Below are positions 36,101 through 48,134 of a stretch of 64,000 nucleotides of DNA, one piece after another. Position 1 is the stretch's first letter. Every line of letters starts with the position of its first letter. Where the stretch lies: NCBI GenBank assembly GCA_021234155.1, contig JAJEKV010000524.1:1-64000 (forward strand), written 5' to 3'. The notes below the pieces were generated by a model. It saw only the letters and a program-made list of their open reading frames with translations, did not search any database and was not told the DNA's origin. This DNA is from Isoetes taiwanensis. Taxonomy: Eukaryota > Streptophyta > Lycopodiopsida > Isoetales > Isoetaceae. The position numbers were made by a program, and so were the translations under genes.

Positions 36101-37681
36101 GGATTGATATTTAGAAAAGCTAAAAACTTCCCTTTTGAAGAAATATTGCACATCCTGCTATAGATAGATATTTGAACAAGTTGTGGTCTTCCCCGCAAAC
36201 CGGCCGCATATAAGATGATGCAAGTACATAGACATGTGAAGACGGACTAACACAGTCATACCTCTCGACTTCTATGTCCAGAAAGCAAGGCAAGTCAATG
36301 ATGTTTCACTGATGCATCCTTTCAGGCCTTGTCCAGAAAGATCCCTGCAAAATAAGTAGATTGAAATTTATGTAAAGCAGCTGAAATACTTAGAAAATAC
36401 CTGAAGCTTAAGTTTACTATAATATAAATTTCAAGTAAAAATGAGAAAATGGAAAGTTAAGAGAACAAATAACGATCCGAAATTACAGAATCGGAAGCAA
36501 GGCAAGTCAATGATGTTTCTCTTAGGCTCAGAGTTTGTTTGTGCTTCCATACTACTTCCAATCAACTGCCCCATATGATGCATTCCATCCTTCGGCACCT
36601 GAAAGGAAATTATGCAAGTCAGAAAACTTAAATGGAAAGAATAATACCATAAACATACCTAACTGACAATGGTTGCTTGGGCGTAAACATCCGGAAACGA
36701 AAAAAATCAACCGGAAAAAATTGGTTTAAGAATCTATCCACAACCTTTTGCACAGGAAGTTTTATATCTTCTAAAACTCGGGTCTGGAGCATTACCAAGT
36801 CACTGTTACCAGTTGGCTTGCTTCAAATTTATTCCGATGGATATTTTTCACATGCCGAAATTCCCATCTCTCGACAAGCTTGTGTATATTTGAGGGCAGA
36901 TGTAGCTGCATTTTTTGTACTCGCTTTTTCTTTTACGCTCCAAATCACCCGGTTGTTGTTGTATCTTTGCAACCGGCTTCTTTTTGCAATGGACTTTTTA
37001 GCCCAAAAACATCAAGATTGAATTCGACATGGGACGATGGCGGTCGACAATCCGTGACGCCATTTTTCTTGATTTGTTTGTCCTATTCGATTCAAACTAT
37101 TTTCTTGATCTTTCTGTGCTAATTTCTGCTACTCTTTGAAGAAATTGGAAGATTCAGTGTGCCAGCCTTGTAGGGGCTAGCAATTCACATGTTTCCCCTC
37201 ATCTTTTCCTATCGATGGACATCAATATCTTCACAATTATCACACACAATGGCAGATTATCCTGTGGTTTTTTAAAGGGAACCTCGGTGGATCTTTGGAA
37301 TTCACTGATCACAAATCAGTACTTCCCCCAAGAGCTCTTCACCTCTGAATACTCCTTTGTTCCGAGTTCAGTAGAATTCGAAGTCGAAATTGTTGATTCC
37401 TGGTTACAAGAATTCATTGGTAGAAAAGAAGTGTCTGACAGGTGTATTTTTTCATGTGCATTGTGATTGGAGCGACTCTAAAATTGTGGTAAAGGTATTT
37501 TCGAGCAATGATTCATCCTCTTGTCTTGGTTTCCGTCGTTTGGCCTTGAATTTGGCTCTCTAGCTTCCTATTTTTGAATTTTCTCATCCTCTCGCTTTTT
37601 CTCGCCCCCTTGTTTTCCCCTCCCGCTCTTTCAAGACGTTTTCAATTTGCTTTTGTAGTTTCCACCTGATTCTTTCTGGGA
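33191..37681. other. No supported gene
   Basis: Long AT-rich region. A GC-richer island at 35560-36005 carries a 97-codon plus-strand frame (35713-36006) without motif. Frames at 36677-37122 (+) and 37215-37466 (+) probably belong to the 5' region of the LINE downstream or are chance. A 27-bp repeat is listed separately. Confidence 0.45.
36281..36519. repeat. 27-bp direct repeat, 212 bp apart
   Basis: aagcaaggcaagtcaatgat followed by gtttc occurs at about 36281-36307 and 36493-36519. Confidence 0.85.
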
Positions 37682-38980
37682 TGGAGCTTATAAGCAAAAA
37701 TTACCCTAAATTTCTTTCCATTCTTCACGCCTTTGTCGATCTTGAGCCCTCTGCTACCGATCTCCTTAAACGGCTAAGGTCCTTTCAAGAAAATCCAAAA
37801 ACATTTATTTTTTTTTGGTGACTTTGCTAACTCTTTCTCCGACAAATCGGACAATTCGATGGATCCCCTCTCTTTCAAGGTTCCATCTTTGGGATAATCT
37901 GCTCTAAGGACCCCGACTTCAGAGGCCACCGCCATGCATGGACCAGAATCTTCAAATTCCCATTCCCTATGGAGAAAAGGCCGGAACAAATGTAAATGCT
38001 GGGATGTTTCTCTCAAGAATGCTCTTGGAACAATTCGATCATTCAACCCCCTCCTTTCACAAGGAAAGCTGAAACCTTTAAAGGGTATTTCCTTGGATCT
38101 TTCTTTTCATTCATGCTAAATTGAATTCTTTTCATGATTAAGGGTGTCATTGTTAAAGTCAATAAACATGGCATCAAACTTGATAAATTATGGGCTTTTC
38201 TCGCTTGAATCGTGATAAAGAAATTCTCATTAATGTTGTCTATTGGCTTCATTCTCCTTTTATCATGATTGAGTGTGGTAATAGACGACCGCAAATCTTT
38301 CGCTCAACCATGGTCCCCGGCTCTTGAATCCTTCCAGGTTACATTCCTCAAATGGGATCCTAAATTTGAAGTCACCAATTTGGATAAACTGTGTGTGGCT
38401 TCGACAACTCTTCTGACCTTAATCCTATATATTGGAATGAAGACTGTCTTAAATTACTTTTTGGATCAATTGGCTCGTACATATGCACGGAATATTCTCC
38501 TTACAAACCCCAAGATCTATTGTTCAAATTGATATCTCCAAGGAAGTTCCAATCCAAATCCCTTTCCTTGATGTCTTTGGCCAAAAACCTCCCTTCCTTA
38601 AGGTGGTGCAGTACGCCCCCCTCCTTTGTCATCAAAATTGCGGGGTAAGGCACTTTTGGTATGAATCTTGCAAGGAATTATCACCTTCTCATCGATATGA
38701 ATGGCAGCTCTATGACCAAGTCGACCGACAACAGGGAAGTCAATAATAAAGTCAATCGAAGTCAACTCGTTGGTCAAAAACAAAGATGGGGTAGGTGTAC
38801 AAATGTGATAGATCAAAATTCCGGGGAGCATGCTTTTCATTATGATGCCTCAAACAAAATCGGTGATATTGGATTTCCGGATATTATCTCGAAAGATAAT
38901 AAATTTCAGTGGACTAAAGTCAATGGCGTTATAAAAGAATCCAAAGAAAAAGAAGAAGATGAGAGATTCTCAAGATAACA
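37682..38980 (+). pseudogene. LINE ORF1 (DUF4283-like, zinc-knuckle) remnant
   Basis: An ATG at 37682 opens KFLSILHAFVDLEPSATDLL. Several frames then interleave: WSPALESFQVTFLKWDPKFE at 38311 onward, then NPIYWNEDCLKLLFGSIGSY near 38415-38475, and an ending of the type VVQYAPLLCHQNCGVRHF near 38605-38660. This matches the plant LINE ORF1 pattern: a DUF4283-type RNA-binding region, a W...L..FQ..FLKWDP segment, and a CxxCG/GHF zinc knuckle. The knuckle here is damaged (CHQNCGVRHF). In intact elements the product binds LINE RNA. Frameshifts every 100-200 bases rule out function. Confidence 0.6.
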
Positions 38981-40195
38981 TTGCAACTACTACAATTATT
39001 GCTATGAAACATGATCAAGACTTCTCCCTTAATGTAAAAGGGTTCTTCACAACAAAATTAAGGTGTTGCATAAGGTGCAACAATGGATAAAAAAAGAGAT
39101 AAGGTCGCTAGTCTTCATGAGACCTTAAATAAGATTATTTTGGAAGCCAAAACCTCGCGTAAATAATGAGATCTCTCTCTCATTAAACTCAAAAGGGTAA
39201 GAGTGGTTCATTAAACAAGAAAAGCAAACATGGCAAGGTCTTCCGGCCAAAAAGTTCAAACAAAGAGCCAATTGCTCGTTGATGAAATTGATCCTAGAGA
39301 CACTTTGGTGGAAATTTTGTTCGCCTCCAGCCCCAACCTCTGTTTTGTAATCACTTCAAGGTATCGATAAGGTGGACATTCCTCCTCATGTCAACTCAAA
39401 TTTGACCGCCCAATCAAACAAATGGTAATACCAACCAATTTCAGGTATTAGCTAACCTTAACTCGAAGTTAGATTTGGATGTAATTTTGAGCAATTCCAT
39501 GACCACTCAAACAAAAATTGTCTTTCACCCATTATTGATATTTCTCCCTCTCGATCCTTTCTTCCCCACACTCCTCTATTGTCGATGACATTGTTGAGCA
39601 ATTAGCTTCTTTGCAAGAAGGTCTCAACTCTCAACCTCAGCAGACTTGCCTTTGGAATTTAATGGATGAAGAAATTGTACAAGATACTCGGAGATAGGGA
39701 GATGATGTCTCAAGACAAAGGCGGGACATTTATGAAAAGACTTCCAAGCTTGGAGATATTGGCAATTTACAGGAATCTCAAGAAATGGTCACCACTTTAT
39801 CAGTCGATTTCTTCACCTCATGACTGTTTTTGGTTAAACACATCAATAATTTGGACCATTCTCCTCCCACAAATAAAATGTTTGAATTTATCCCCTGGGA
39901 GCTTCGAGGATAGTGATGTTGATATGGATCTTTGATATAGATAAAGAGAATTGGGAGGAGATAAGTTTCTTGTAGAATGCCCTCCTCCTCGGGTTACTTC
40001 CAAGTCTATCTCATCTCGGAGTAAGAATTTAGCTAAGTCCAAAAACTATGACACCGGCCGAGCTCATTAACTGCGATAATACTCCACCGCTAATACTAGA
40101 AGTAAGGTTAAAAAGGGAAAAGGAAAAAAGAAACTTCATAGACATTGAACCCTTGCTTTCCTTTTTCTCCGACGATCCTCCTGTTTTTTTTTTCT

Positions 40196-43100
40196 ATGAA
40201 GATTCTTTCTTGGAATGTAAGGGGAATCAAAGGGGCCCTATCAAAAGAAGGAGAGCTATCTCCCAAATTAGGAGCTATAATCTTGACATCATTATGCTCC
40301 AGGAAGTTAAGCTTCCTAAATTTGAAATCTCTAATCTTGGTGATTGATTTTCCTGGTGCCTTTCCCTGGATTGAAGCCTCGGGTAGAAGTGGGGGGTATT
40401 ATCATGATCCGAGAAACCCCGAAACAGACTTTCTTTCTATAATTCCCCCAAGATGTTTCGGACTCGATTTTTGGAGTAATTAATGTATATGCCTCCACTA
40501 ACCCCAAAGATAGAGAATTACTTTTGACCTGAAATAAACCTTTGGTTGCAGAATAATCCTATTTCGCATTGGATTATTGGGGGGTGATTTTAACAATACT
40601 CCTGATTGGAACATGAAGCTTGGCAATAAAATTAATATGTCCATTCCCGAGAGAAATAATTGGGAGTCTTTTATATCCGACAATGCTCGATTTATGTTCC
40701 CTCTTCCAACGCTTCATATATGGTCTAATAAAAAAAGGGGGACAAAAGAGTTTTTGTGCCCTTGATAGATATTATGTCTCAGAGTCCAAATTCTCTCTTT
40801 GGGAACAACTTTTTTGTTACTAGTGATGAAGGCAATATTATCTCGGGATCACCAGCCCCAATTCCTTTGCACAAAGTGCTTAACTCAAATTCCTAGAGAT
40901 GGTAATGTCCCCTACAAATTTAAGCGTGCTCTCTACTTGAGAATGATTCCTTTGTGAAAGACTTGGGGAATTCTATTTGCAAATTTTGAAGAGAGCAAAC
41001 CAAAGACTCCATGAAAAGATTTTATGGCAAAGATCAAAAATTTGGATCAAAGATTGGTCAAAAAGCAAGCACTTGTCCAAAATCAATGAGAAGGAGCAAG
41101 TTGCTTTCCAAAATGAGAGATATTAGATCTCTTCTTCGGGATGATCCTTATAATTTAAACCTACAAACTTGGGGAAGAGCTCCCGAAAACTATTTGAAGA
41201 GTATTGAGGAAGTGGAAGCCAAGAGTTCAACTATAAAGTGTAAAATTAAATTGACAAGGATATGGATATTATGGCGGTTCTAGATTTTTTCTTCAAAATG
41301 GCTAAAGTCGGGGCTCCTAAGGAACTCCATCACTCAGGTTAGAACTGACATGGGGTTGTTAGTAGAAGATCCCAAGCTCATCAAAACCTTTTTTCGGGAC
41401 AACTATGCTTCCCTCTTCTCCAAATTGCACGCAAAATCTCATTGACTTCGGTTAAAGAGAAGAGTTTTCTAGATTTGTTGGATAAGGTAATCCCTTCTCC
41501 CATTGAGGACATGGATGTTTCCTTTGTGGCCATTCCTCGATGAAGTTGAGATTTTTAAGGTTCTAAGTTCTTTTGGTAAGAATAAATCTCCGGACTCGAT
41601 GGCCTTCCTTGTGAGTTTTTATTCACTTTTGGGAAATTCTCAAGCATGACATTGTTTCTTTGGTTAGAGGTTTTGGGAGGTCAATTACCCGCATCCTTCC
41701 ATATCGGTGGCTTTATTTCTCTTATTCCCAAAGTTGACAATCCTTCTACATTCTCGATTGGAGGCCTATCTCCACGACCAACACCTCTTACAAAATCATT
41801 GCCAAAATCATTGCTAATAGAATCAAGGCTTATCTCTGAGAAACATCTCCCTTCATCAATCTGCTTTTCTCTCTAACGGGTTTATCTTGGACAATTATAT
41901 CACAAACTATGGAAGGTCTTCATTGGAATAGTATCTCCAACCAAAATTGTGTTCTTTTAAAGTTGGACTTCAAAGCTTTTTTGATCTTTGTTAGATGGGA
42001 TTTCCTTGACCTTGCTTTGTCTAAGTTAGGTTTTTTTCATCCCAAGCTGAGACTTTTAATTCATGGATTGAATGCCTACTCCAACTCTGCTATCACTTTG
42101 AATGGATCCCCTTCTCATTTCTTCCCTCTTGCTCGAGGTGTGAGGCAAGGTTGCCCTCTTGCTCCTTATCTATTTCTGATTGTGGCTGAGATGCTCACAA
42201 GGGCTATAATTCATTTCAAGGACCTTGGTGAGCTTAAGGGTCTTAAAATGCCTGACAGTGACGACTCTCTTACTCTCTCCCAATATGCTGATGACACCTT
42301 TGCTTTCTTAGATGCTGATATCTCTAATATTGAGTTTTTTCTTGATATAATTAAGCAATTCTCTGCTGCATCTGGTGTTCATTTAAATCTGGCCAAATGT
42401 GTGATCATTGGTGATAATATCCAGCCAAATTTTGCTGATATTAAGGTTTTAAATTCCAACCAGGCTTCTACTCTTCTAGGTATGCCTTTATCGCTAAATC
42501 CTAATCTGAAAGGTCTTTGGCAACCAATCATTGATAGAATCAGAAAGAAGTTGAATAATTTCAAAGGTGGCTTATCCCTAGCTGGAGAACTTTAATTGCT
42601 AATTCTGTTCTTGCTAGCTCTCATATCTACTTTTTCTTACGCTCTTGTGGCTCCCAAGGGCATTTTACTATGAGATTGAGAAAACAATCGAGGGAGATTT
42701 ATATGGAGGGGATCTCATAAGGTTGGTTGGAAGTTTGTTGCCAATCCTAAAGATCAGGGGGCTTAGGATGCAAAAATCTTCATCTATAAAGCACATGCTC
42801 TTCTTAGTAAATACATCTGGAAATCCTTATTTGAACAATTCAAGTTCCTCCTCTCAATTCATTAGATATTGGCTGCTTTCCTCTCATGAAGGTCACCCCT
42901 CTATTGGCCATATTCTTCCTGATTCATGCTTTAATGTCCTCCATGCTGGTGTTAATACTTCCCCTCTTATGAGGAACATTATTCATGCATGGAATAAAGT
43001 GCGATACGCCTTTGATTATGCTCCCCCCTCAAGATTTGAACACGCACATGTCAATTTTCTGGAATCCTATCCTCAAGAATCATCCAAATAAAGTTCTAGC

Positions 43101-44300
43101 TTTGAGACATCCGGGGTGTACAAAAGTGGTCCGATTATGGCTTCAAATTTGTACAAGACCTATACATCAACAACAAGTTAGTTTCTTGGACCTATCGAAG
43201 AACATTATCCATGGTACCGGTGATAAAAGGTTTATTTTCACATAAAATCTATTCGCCTCATATACGGGTAAATAATATCGTGCCAAAGGCAACTAATTGG
43301 ACTTTGGAGGAAAATCTCATTACAAAGTTAGCAAGATATACTCTTTGATAAGTAGAAATGATGTACCTTTCAAGGCAAGTTCTAAGTGGCTTATCTCGAG
43401 GAGGAAGAAAGCAACATTACGTTCAAGGAGGTGCGGAACTCATATTGCTTCCCTAAGACCGGTTTCTTTATTTGGTGATAGCTAATAAAAGTGTCCCCAA
43501 TTTACAATTGCTTGCCATTAGGAATCTTTGATATTTACGCTTTTTGCCATCTTGGATGTAATAGGAGGAAAATCTTGAGCACATTTTCTTTTGTCCCAAG
43601 CTAAACTCCTTTTGGTCTTGGTTCTTTGATAAAGCTGGGACATCTTTTCCCCAATAGGATTCAGGGCAATCTTTTGTCTTATATTGAAAATAAGTGTGCC
43701 TTTGCTAACTCTTTAATGTTTATTGCTCTGTGGAATGTCCGGAAAGCTAGAAATAGAGTGGTTTATGGTATGAAAAAAATTCTCAACTTTTTGGATCAAG
43801 GTGCACTTTCAATTTGATGTTGAGTCCTTTGCATCACCCCATATAAGGAAATATGAGATAAATACAACAGGAAATGGAATTCAATTGGTCTTTTCGGGGG
43901 TCTTTTGATTTATTTGCATCAATCTTGGTGTCATTAATTCTAATTCTATCTTTCATGATGATGCTAGCTTACTTGAAGATATGTAAAACTAGTGCAGGGG
44001 AGATTGAAATGACCTAAAAAAAAAGAAATTGGTCAAGATTTACGTGTGTTCTTTAGCAATATCTCTTTGGTGGAAAATTTGAGGCAAGCAAGCGACATCA
44101 AGTTAGTAAGATTATTGCGGGGAAGTGGTGCGGGTTTACAACATGTTCGACTTTCTTTCCATGTATCATCACTTCATGAGAATCGATTCTCGGGATTCGA
44201 GGGGGCGTGATGTACACACATAGAATGTTGGCGGATCTATATGGCTCCTTGCTCTGTTTGAGTGAGGTTGACCCTTCTTGCATTGAGGGAGATTCTTGAA
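40196..44300 (+). pseudogene. LINE ORF2: endonuclease, reverse transcriptase, zf-RVT
   Basis: The frame opens at 40196 with MKILSWNVRGIKGA, the typical start of the LINE endonuclease. LDIIMLQEVKLPKF follows in another frame, and IIGGDFNNTPDWN at 40568-40620. The reverse transcriptase includes SLIPKVDNPSTF (41730), then a 228-codon frame at 41909-42595 with CVLLKLDFKAF, GVRQGCPLAPYLFLI and QYADDTFAFLD, the catalytic YADD box. SGVHLNLAKC and STLLGMPL mark the thumb. After 43380 there are zinc-finger remnants (EENLEHIFFCP) and a WNVRKARNRVVYG tail. First palm Asp (KLDFKAF) and YADD are both present, but stops and shifts break the whole frame. Confidence 0.85.
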
Positions 44301-44757
44301 CGGACTACCCGACTCATATACCTTTGATTACTGCTTTGCTCCTTTCTATGCTTACTTCAATTCTAGACTTGACTCTTTATGCCTTTAGCCTACCTTCTCT
44401 CTATCATCTATCTTGGACATTCACCGCCCCTACTACACATCATCAATTGCTCAATCTTATTTCTTAATCGGCTGGAGTTTTTGGTTGCTTGTTTCAGGTC
44501 CGTGTTGGATGGGGTCGAGACTCCTCCCTTTCTATTGAAGTCATCTTTAACTTATAAGTTATTTTTTTAAAGATCACAAAATTTTGAAACTTGAGTGGCA
44601 TCACATATGTTGAGCAACACTTATCGTATTTATGCTACATAATTTTGGTGATAGACCTTGCTAAAATGTATTAGGCTATAAGCGGAATCATGTCTTATTT
44701 TTCTTGATTAATGGAAAAATCAACTCTTACTCTCAAAAAAAAAAAAAAAAAAAAAAA

Positions 44758-46263
44758 TCACGGCATCCACGGTCCCGGTTTGGAAGGGAAGCATGAAGCC
44801 GCAAAACAAGTTCTGAATGATGTATTAAAAACAACATATTCTTACATCTCATAGTTGACATTTTTGAGTCATAACTTGAGTGCCTCGACAAGGTATAGAA
44901 AATCTTTCTCATATGCCGTACAATAGCATACCATTAAGCCTGCATAAAGAACCAAAGATAGTTAGAAAGCATTATTGTATGACTAAAAGTCGGGGTTTAT
45001 AGTAGGAGCTATTTCGCATTAGCCTACATTTTCCAATCTTCTTAGGCTAGCGACTTAAAAGTTAAAAAGAAAAAAATAAGAGAATTCTTTATTAATGTCG
45101 CTTTAAATTCATACACATCGATTATTAATGAATCCTCTCTTCACTTTAAGAATAGCACTAATGAAACTTCAAGTATAATTAAATAGAAACAAGAGGACTA
45201 ATATATACCACGAGGCGGATAGCTTTCCAAAAGGTTTTTAGATTCAGGTTACTTTTCACTAGTATTTGCAAAACTTTTTTAGCCTCTAGATATCCAATGA
45301 GCTGCAAACAAAAGGAAAAGACTCGACATCAAAATGTCATTGAGACTTGGTGTCGTGGTTTGAAAAATAGAAGCAAGAAAACTTAAGGTAGTTCGAAAAA
45401 TAAAAACAAGCAAACTTACTTTGAAGGGAAAGTGAACTCAACCAAGTGTCCACGTTCTTTGGCAAATCTAGTAAAGATGTTGTGATCTGACTTAGATACG
45501 AGTGCAAGCTTCTTTTCGCCAATCAAAGGGATTTTTCTCCGATCAACCAACCAATCTAGAAAATTCACGAGTATTACTATCGTGCCTAGAAGAAAGTCGA
45601 GCAAGCGAGCGGCAGAGGAGGGAATCGGGATGGTGGGAGAAGAGGGAGAAGTAATTTTCAAGGACTTTCTAATTTTCATGGCCGTCCGATCACGAAATTA
45701 AGAAATCTAATGGTTGAGATTAAAATAGCTGATGTGGCATGACACGTGGCATAGCTAGGAATCTGGGGAAATCGGTGAGGGGGTTAGGCAACCACGCTAA
45801 AAATTTCAAGAGCAAGGCTACCTTTGAGAAATTATTTTGTATGCATAGTAACCACGGCTATCTTGGGAATATGGCGGAAGGAATGGATCACTTGGGCGGA
45901 GTTACTATCATAGAAACAGGAGGAGATGGATTGATTCATAACCCGTCAGATTCATTGCCTCGTATCAAACAAAGAGTGGATTGAAATAAGTAGAAGAACT
46001 ATTTCGCTTAATCGGAAGAAATCCGCTTAAATCGGAAGAATCATCCAGCTTAATACAAGTAATACAATACAAAAACATGTTTTATGGCTCTGTCAAAACC
46101 CGTTTGAGCTTCCCTCCACCAAAAATATCAGATATCCTGGGAAGAAAAGCTTGCTTTGGATCAGCATGATCTGCATCAATAATTCCAGTCGGATCTGAAG
46201 GAATAAAGGCATTTACAAGTGGGAAAGTCGAAGCTGCCACTTAACATAAAACCATGTTCATGA
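44758..46263. other. No supported gene
   Basis: The opposed frames at 45416-45679 (-) and 45739-45984 (+) flank a short spacer that holds a G-box. The minus one begins MKIRKSLKITSPSSPTIPIP and reads like a real N-terminal exon, but I cannot name it. Nothing else is seen. Confidence 0.4.
45740..45751. promoter_or_regulatory. G-box/ABRE-like element
   Basis: tgacacgtggca contains the CACGTG core with ABRE-type flanks, 60 bases from the 5' end of the minus-strand frame ending at 45679. It may be a promoter element of a lost gene; single-motif evidence only. Confidence 0.25.
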
Positions 46264-46480
46264 AATACACATGTGAATCGCCTTTGTAGGTATATGAAAT
46301 ACATAATTTAAACATGTGACATGCGACATCTTGAAACATCTTGAAATATGTAGGTAAAAATACATAATTTATTTAGATAAACATGTGAAATTTGTAAGTA
46401 TATGAACTACATAATTTAAACATGTGAAATCTGCATATATGAAATACATAATTTATTAGATAAACATGTCAAATCTGTAA
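46264..46480. repeat. Four imperfect tandem units
   Basis: Units built from gaaatacataattta, a short spacer, then aaacatgtgaaatctgtaag repeat about four times, at an irregular spacing of about 45-65 bases. They are AT-rich and noncoding. Confidence 0.75.
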
Positions 46481-47253
46481 GTTAGTTTATTTGCAGGAAG
46501 GCCTAAGTTAATTATCATGGTCTAATTGACACCTTCGTACGGGCCTAGAAAAAACGAAAGTAATTCAACAAATGGTCGGTTCAATTCCCGCCATCCACGA
46601 CTTTCACTTAAAAGACTTTAACTTATTATCGTGTAGAATGTGCCTTATTAAAAATAAGCTGCATCGGCTTCGATTTATAATTTCAGTTCCTTTGGGTCGA
46701 TCAAAGCCTTGAAGATGGCAAGTGGTCCAGTTTCTGCACCAGCAATTCTTCAAAATGTAGCCATATTTGAAGACCTAGATCATGCTCTGAGTTCAAAATT
46801 TGAGGTGTACCGCCTGTAAATTGTAGATTATTTGCCCAAGCTTGAAATAGTGTGCCCACATCGATGCCTTGGTTGCAAAAAGCGTGGAATTTTGGTTACC
46901 AATACTCGATCTGCCAGACCGCCGTCTGACCTTAGCTCATGTTGGCGATTCTGGCGAGAAGAATTTGTCGCGGTGATCGATTTGTTCGCCAAGGCCGCTG
47001 GCCACTTCAAGGAGATTATCCACTCTCACACAGAGTAAGCTTTGCAAATTTTTTCTCCTTCAGGATCAGGATTCATTCTTGCACGTCTTTGCAACCTAGT
47101 ATTCTGGCAATGCCCTTTTTTTTTTGAAATTTACCACAATACCATTAAAGTTTGCCAAAATTACCAAAATGCCACTAACCCCAATGGGATTTTGGGAACA
47201 TTAGCAATAACGTTTTTTCATGATCTGAATGCAAATGTGCCGTTCACGCAAAT

Positions 47254-47426
47254 TGTAGATTAAGCTCAGATCTTTCCAACAAGCATAAGATCGTCTTGAT
47301 TGCAGATGAAAATTTCAAGTTATAAGCTCTTGAGTTCTTGAATTTGAGAAATAAAAAATCTCATAACTTGAGATTGTGGTCTTAGAATTGAATGATCTTA
47401 TTGGAAAGATCTCGACTTAATCTACA
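47254..47426. repeat. 173-bp hairpin nested in the left terminal repeat
   Basis: The sequence starts tgtagattaag and ends cttaatctaca. The arms pair over most of their length (e.g. agatctttccaa with ttggaaagatct, and acttgagat-type segments further in), with a centre near 47340. The right terminal repeat of the host element lacks it: terminal-repeat similarity resumes straight after it with cattagag. It is therefore a later foldback insertion of MITE type. Confidence 0.7.
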
Positions 47427-47865
47427 CATTAGAGGATTTTTTGAGGTCAATTAAGGGCCTCCTAAGAAATGCCAACATGGCATGCCGAACACGTAGCCTC
47501 GGGCAAAAAGCCATCCCAAACCTATAATAATCTTTTTGTCTTGTTAAGTAGCTGCGTGTGGCAGGAAAATTGGGGAAATTGGGAGGTCATATTTCCCTTC
47601 TTTTGAGTCTTTATGCAACCGCCGAGGATCGGCAAAGCATATCGAGCTTCCGGTAATGGATCAATCATGTTCATTCATATGTTCCGCTGCTTCCCAAATC
47701 CGAGCATATCGAAGCTTAGGTAATGGATCGATCATGTTCATTCTAGCTCTCACTTTATTTTTTTCTTCCAAAAAGCGTAGAAGTTAGCCGTTTACGCCAT
47801 CTTTTGGTTAATGCATTAAATCATCCATACCGCTGCTTAAAATTGCAAGATGCGCCAAGGCTACT

Positions 47866-48134
47866 CACATCCAAATATGATTATATTATTGTGGGAGGTG
47901 GAATCGCTATAGGATGTCCTCTTGCAGCAACACTTTCAAAAATTACGAGTTTTGTTGCTTGAAAGAGGAGATTCTCCTTACGGAGATCCCAATTTGGAGC
48001 GTGAGGAATTTTTTGATATTAGGACATTTAAGTCCGAAGAAAATCAAAGGTTGAAGCTAACGGAGAGCGAACTTGAAGCAAGAGGGGCATTTTCTTTGCG
48101 CAAAGATTGGGCACATCAAGTCCAAAGTGGATAA
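47866..48134 (+). pseudogene. GMC oxidoreductase (HOTHEAD-like) N-terminal fragment
   Basis: From 47870 the frame reads SKYDYIIVGGGIAIGCPLAA, the FAD-binding Rossmann start of GMC oxidoreductases. One residue has been inserted in the usual GGGTAGCPLAATLS run. After a shift at about 47940, the frame to 48134 gives RVLLLERGDSPYGDPNL, the second strand that binds the ADP-ribose of FAD, then EEFFDI and unrelated-looking sequence. HOTHEAD/mandelonitrile-lyase-like proteins oxidise alcohols in the cell wall or ER. Only about 60 residues of a roughly 550-residue family are present. It sits inside the TIR element, so I infer capture rather than an independent gene. Confidence 0.75.

Larger units (their letters stand above)
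37682..44757 (+). mobile_element. Near-full-length L1-type LINE
   Basis: The element contains, in order, ORF1 (37682-38980), the endonuclease (from 40196), reverse transcriptase (about 41600-42595), thumb and zinc finger (42600-43700) and a Trp-rich tail. It ends in an A23 tail at 44735-44757. It is the most complete mobile element in the window. All reading frames are broken by several shifts and stops, so it is immobile. A target-site duplication was not found: the base after the tail starts tcacggcatcc and I saw no matching copy upstream, so the 5' limit is uncertain and could lie as far left as about 36.7 kb. Confidence 0.85.

Noticed and set aside
46566..46596. tRNA T-arm-like text ggttcaattcccgcc
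   Set aside because: No matching acceptor stem, D-arm or anticodon arm at the right spacing. A similar phrase at 49286-49300 fails for the same reason.
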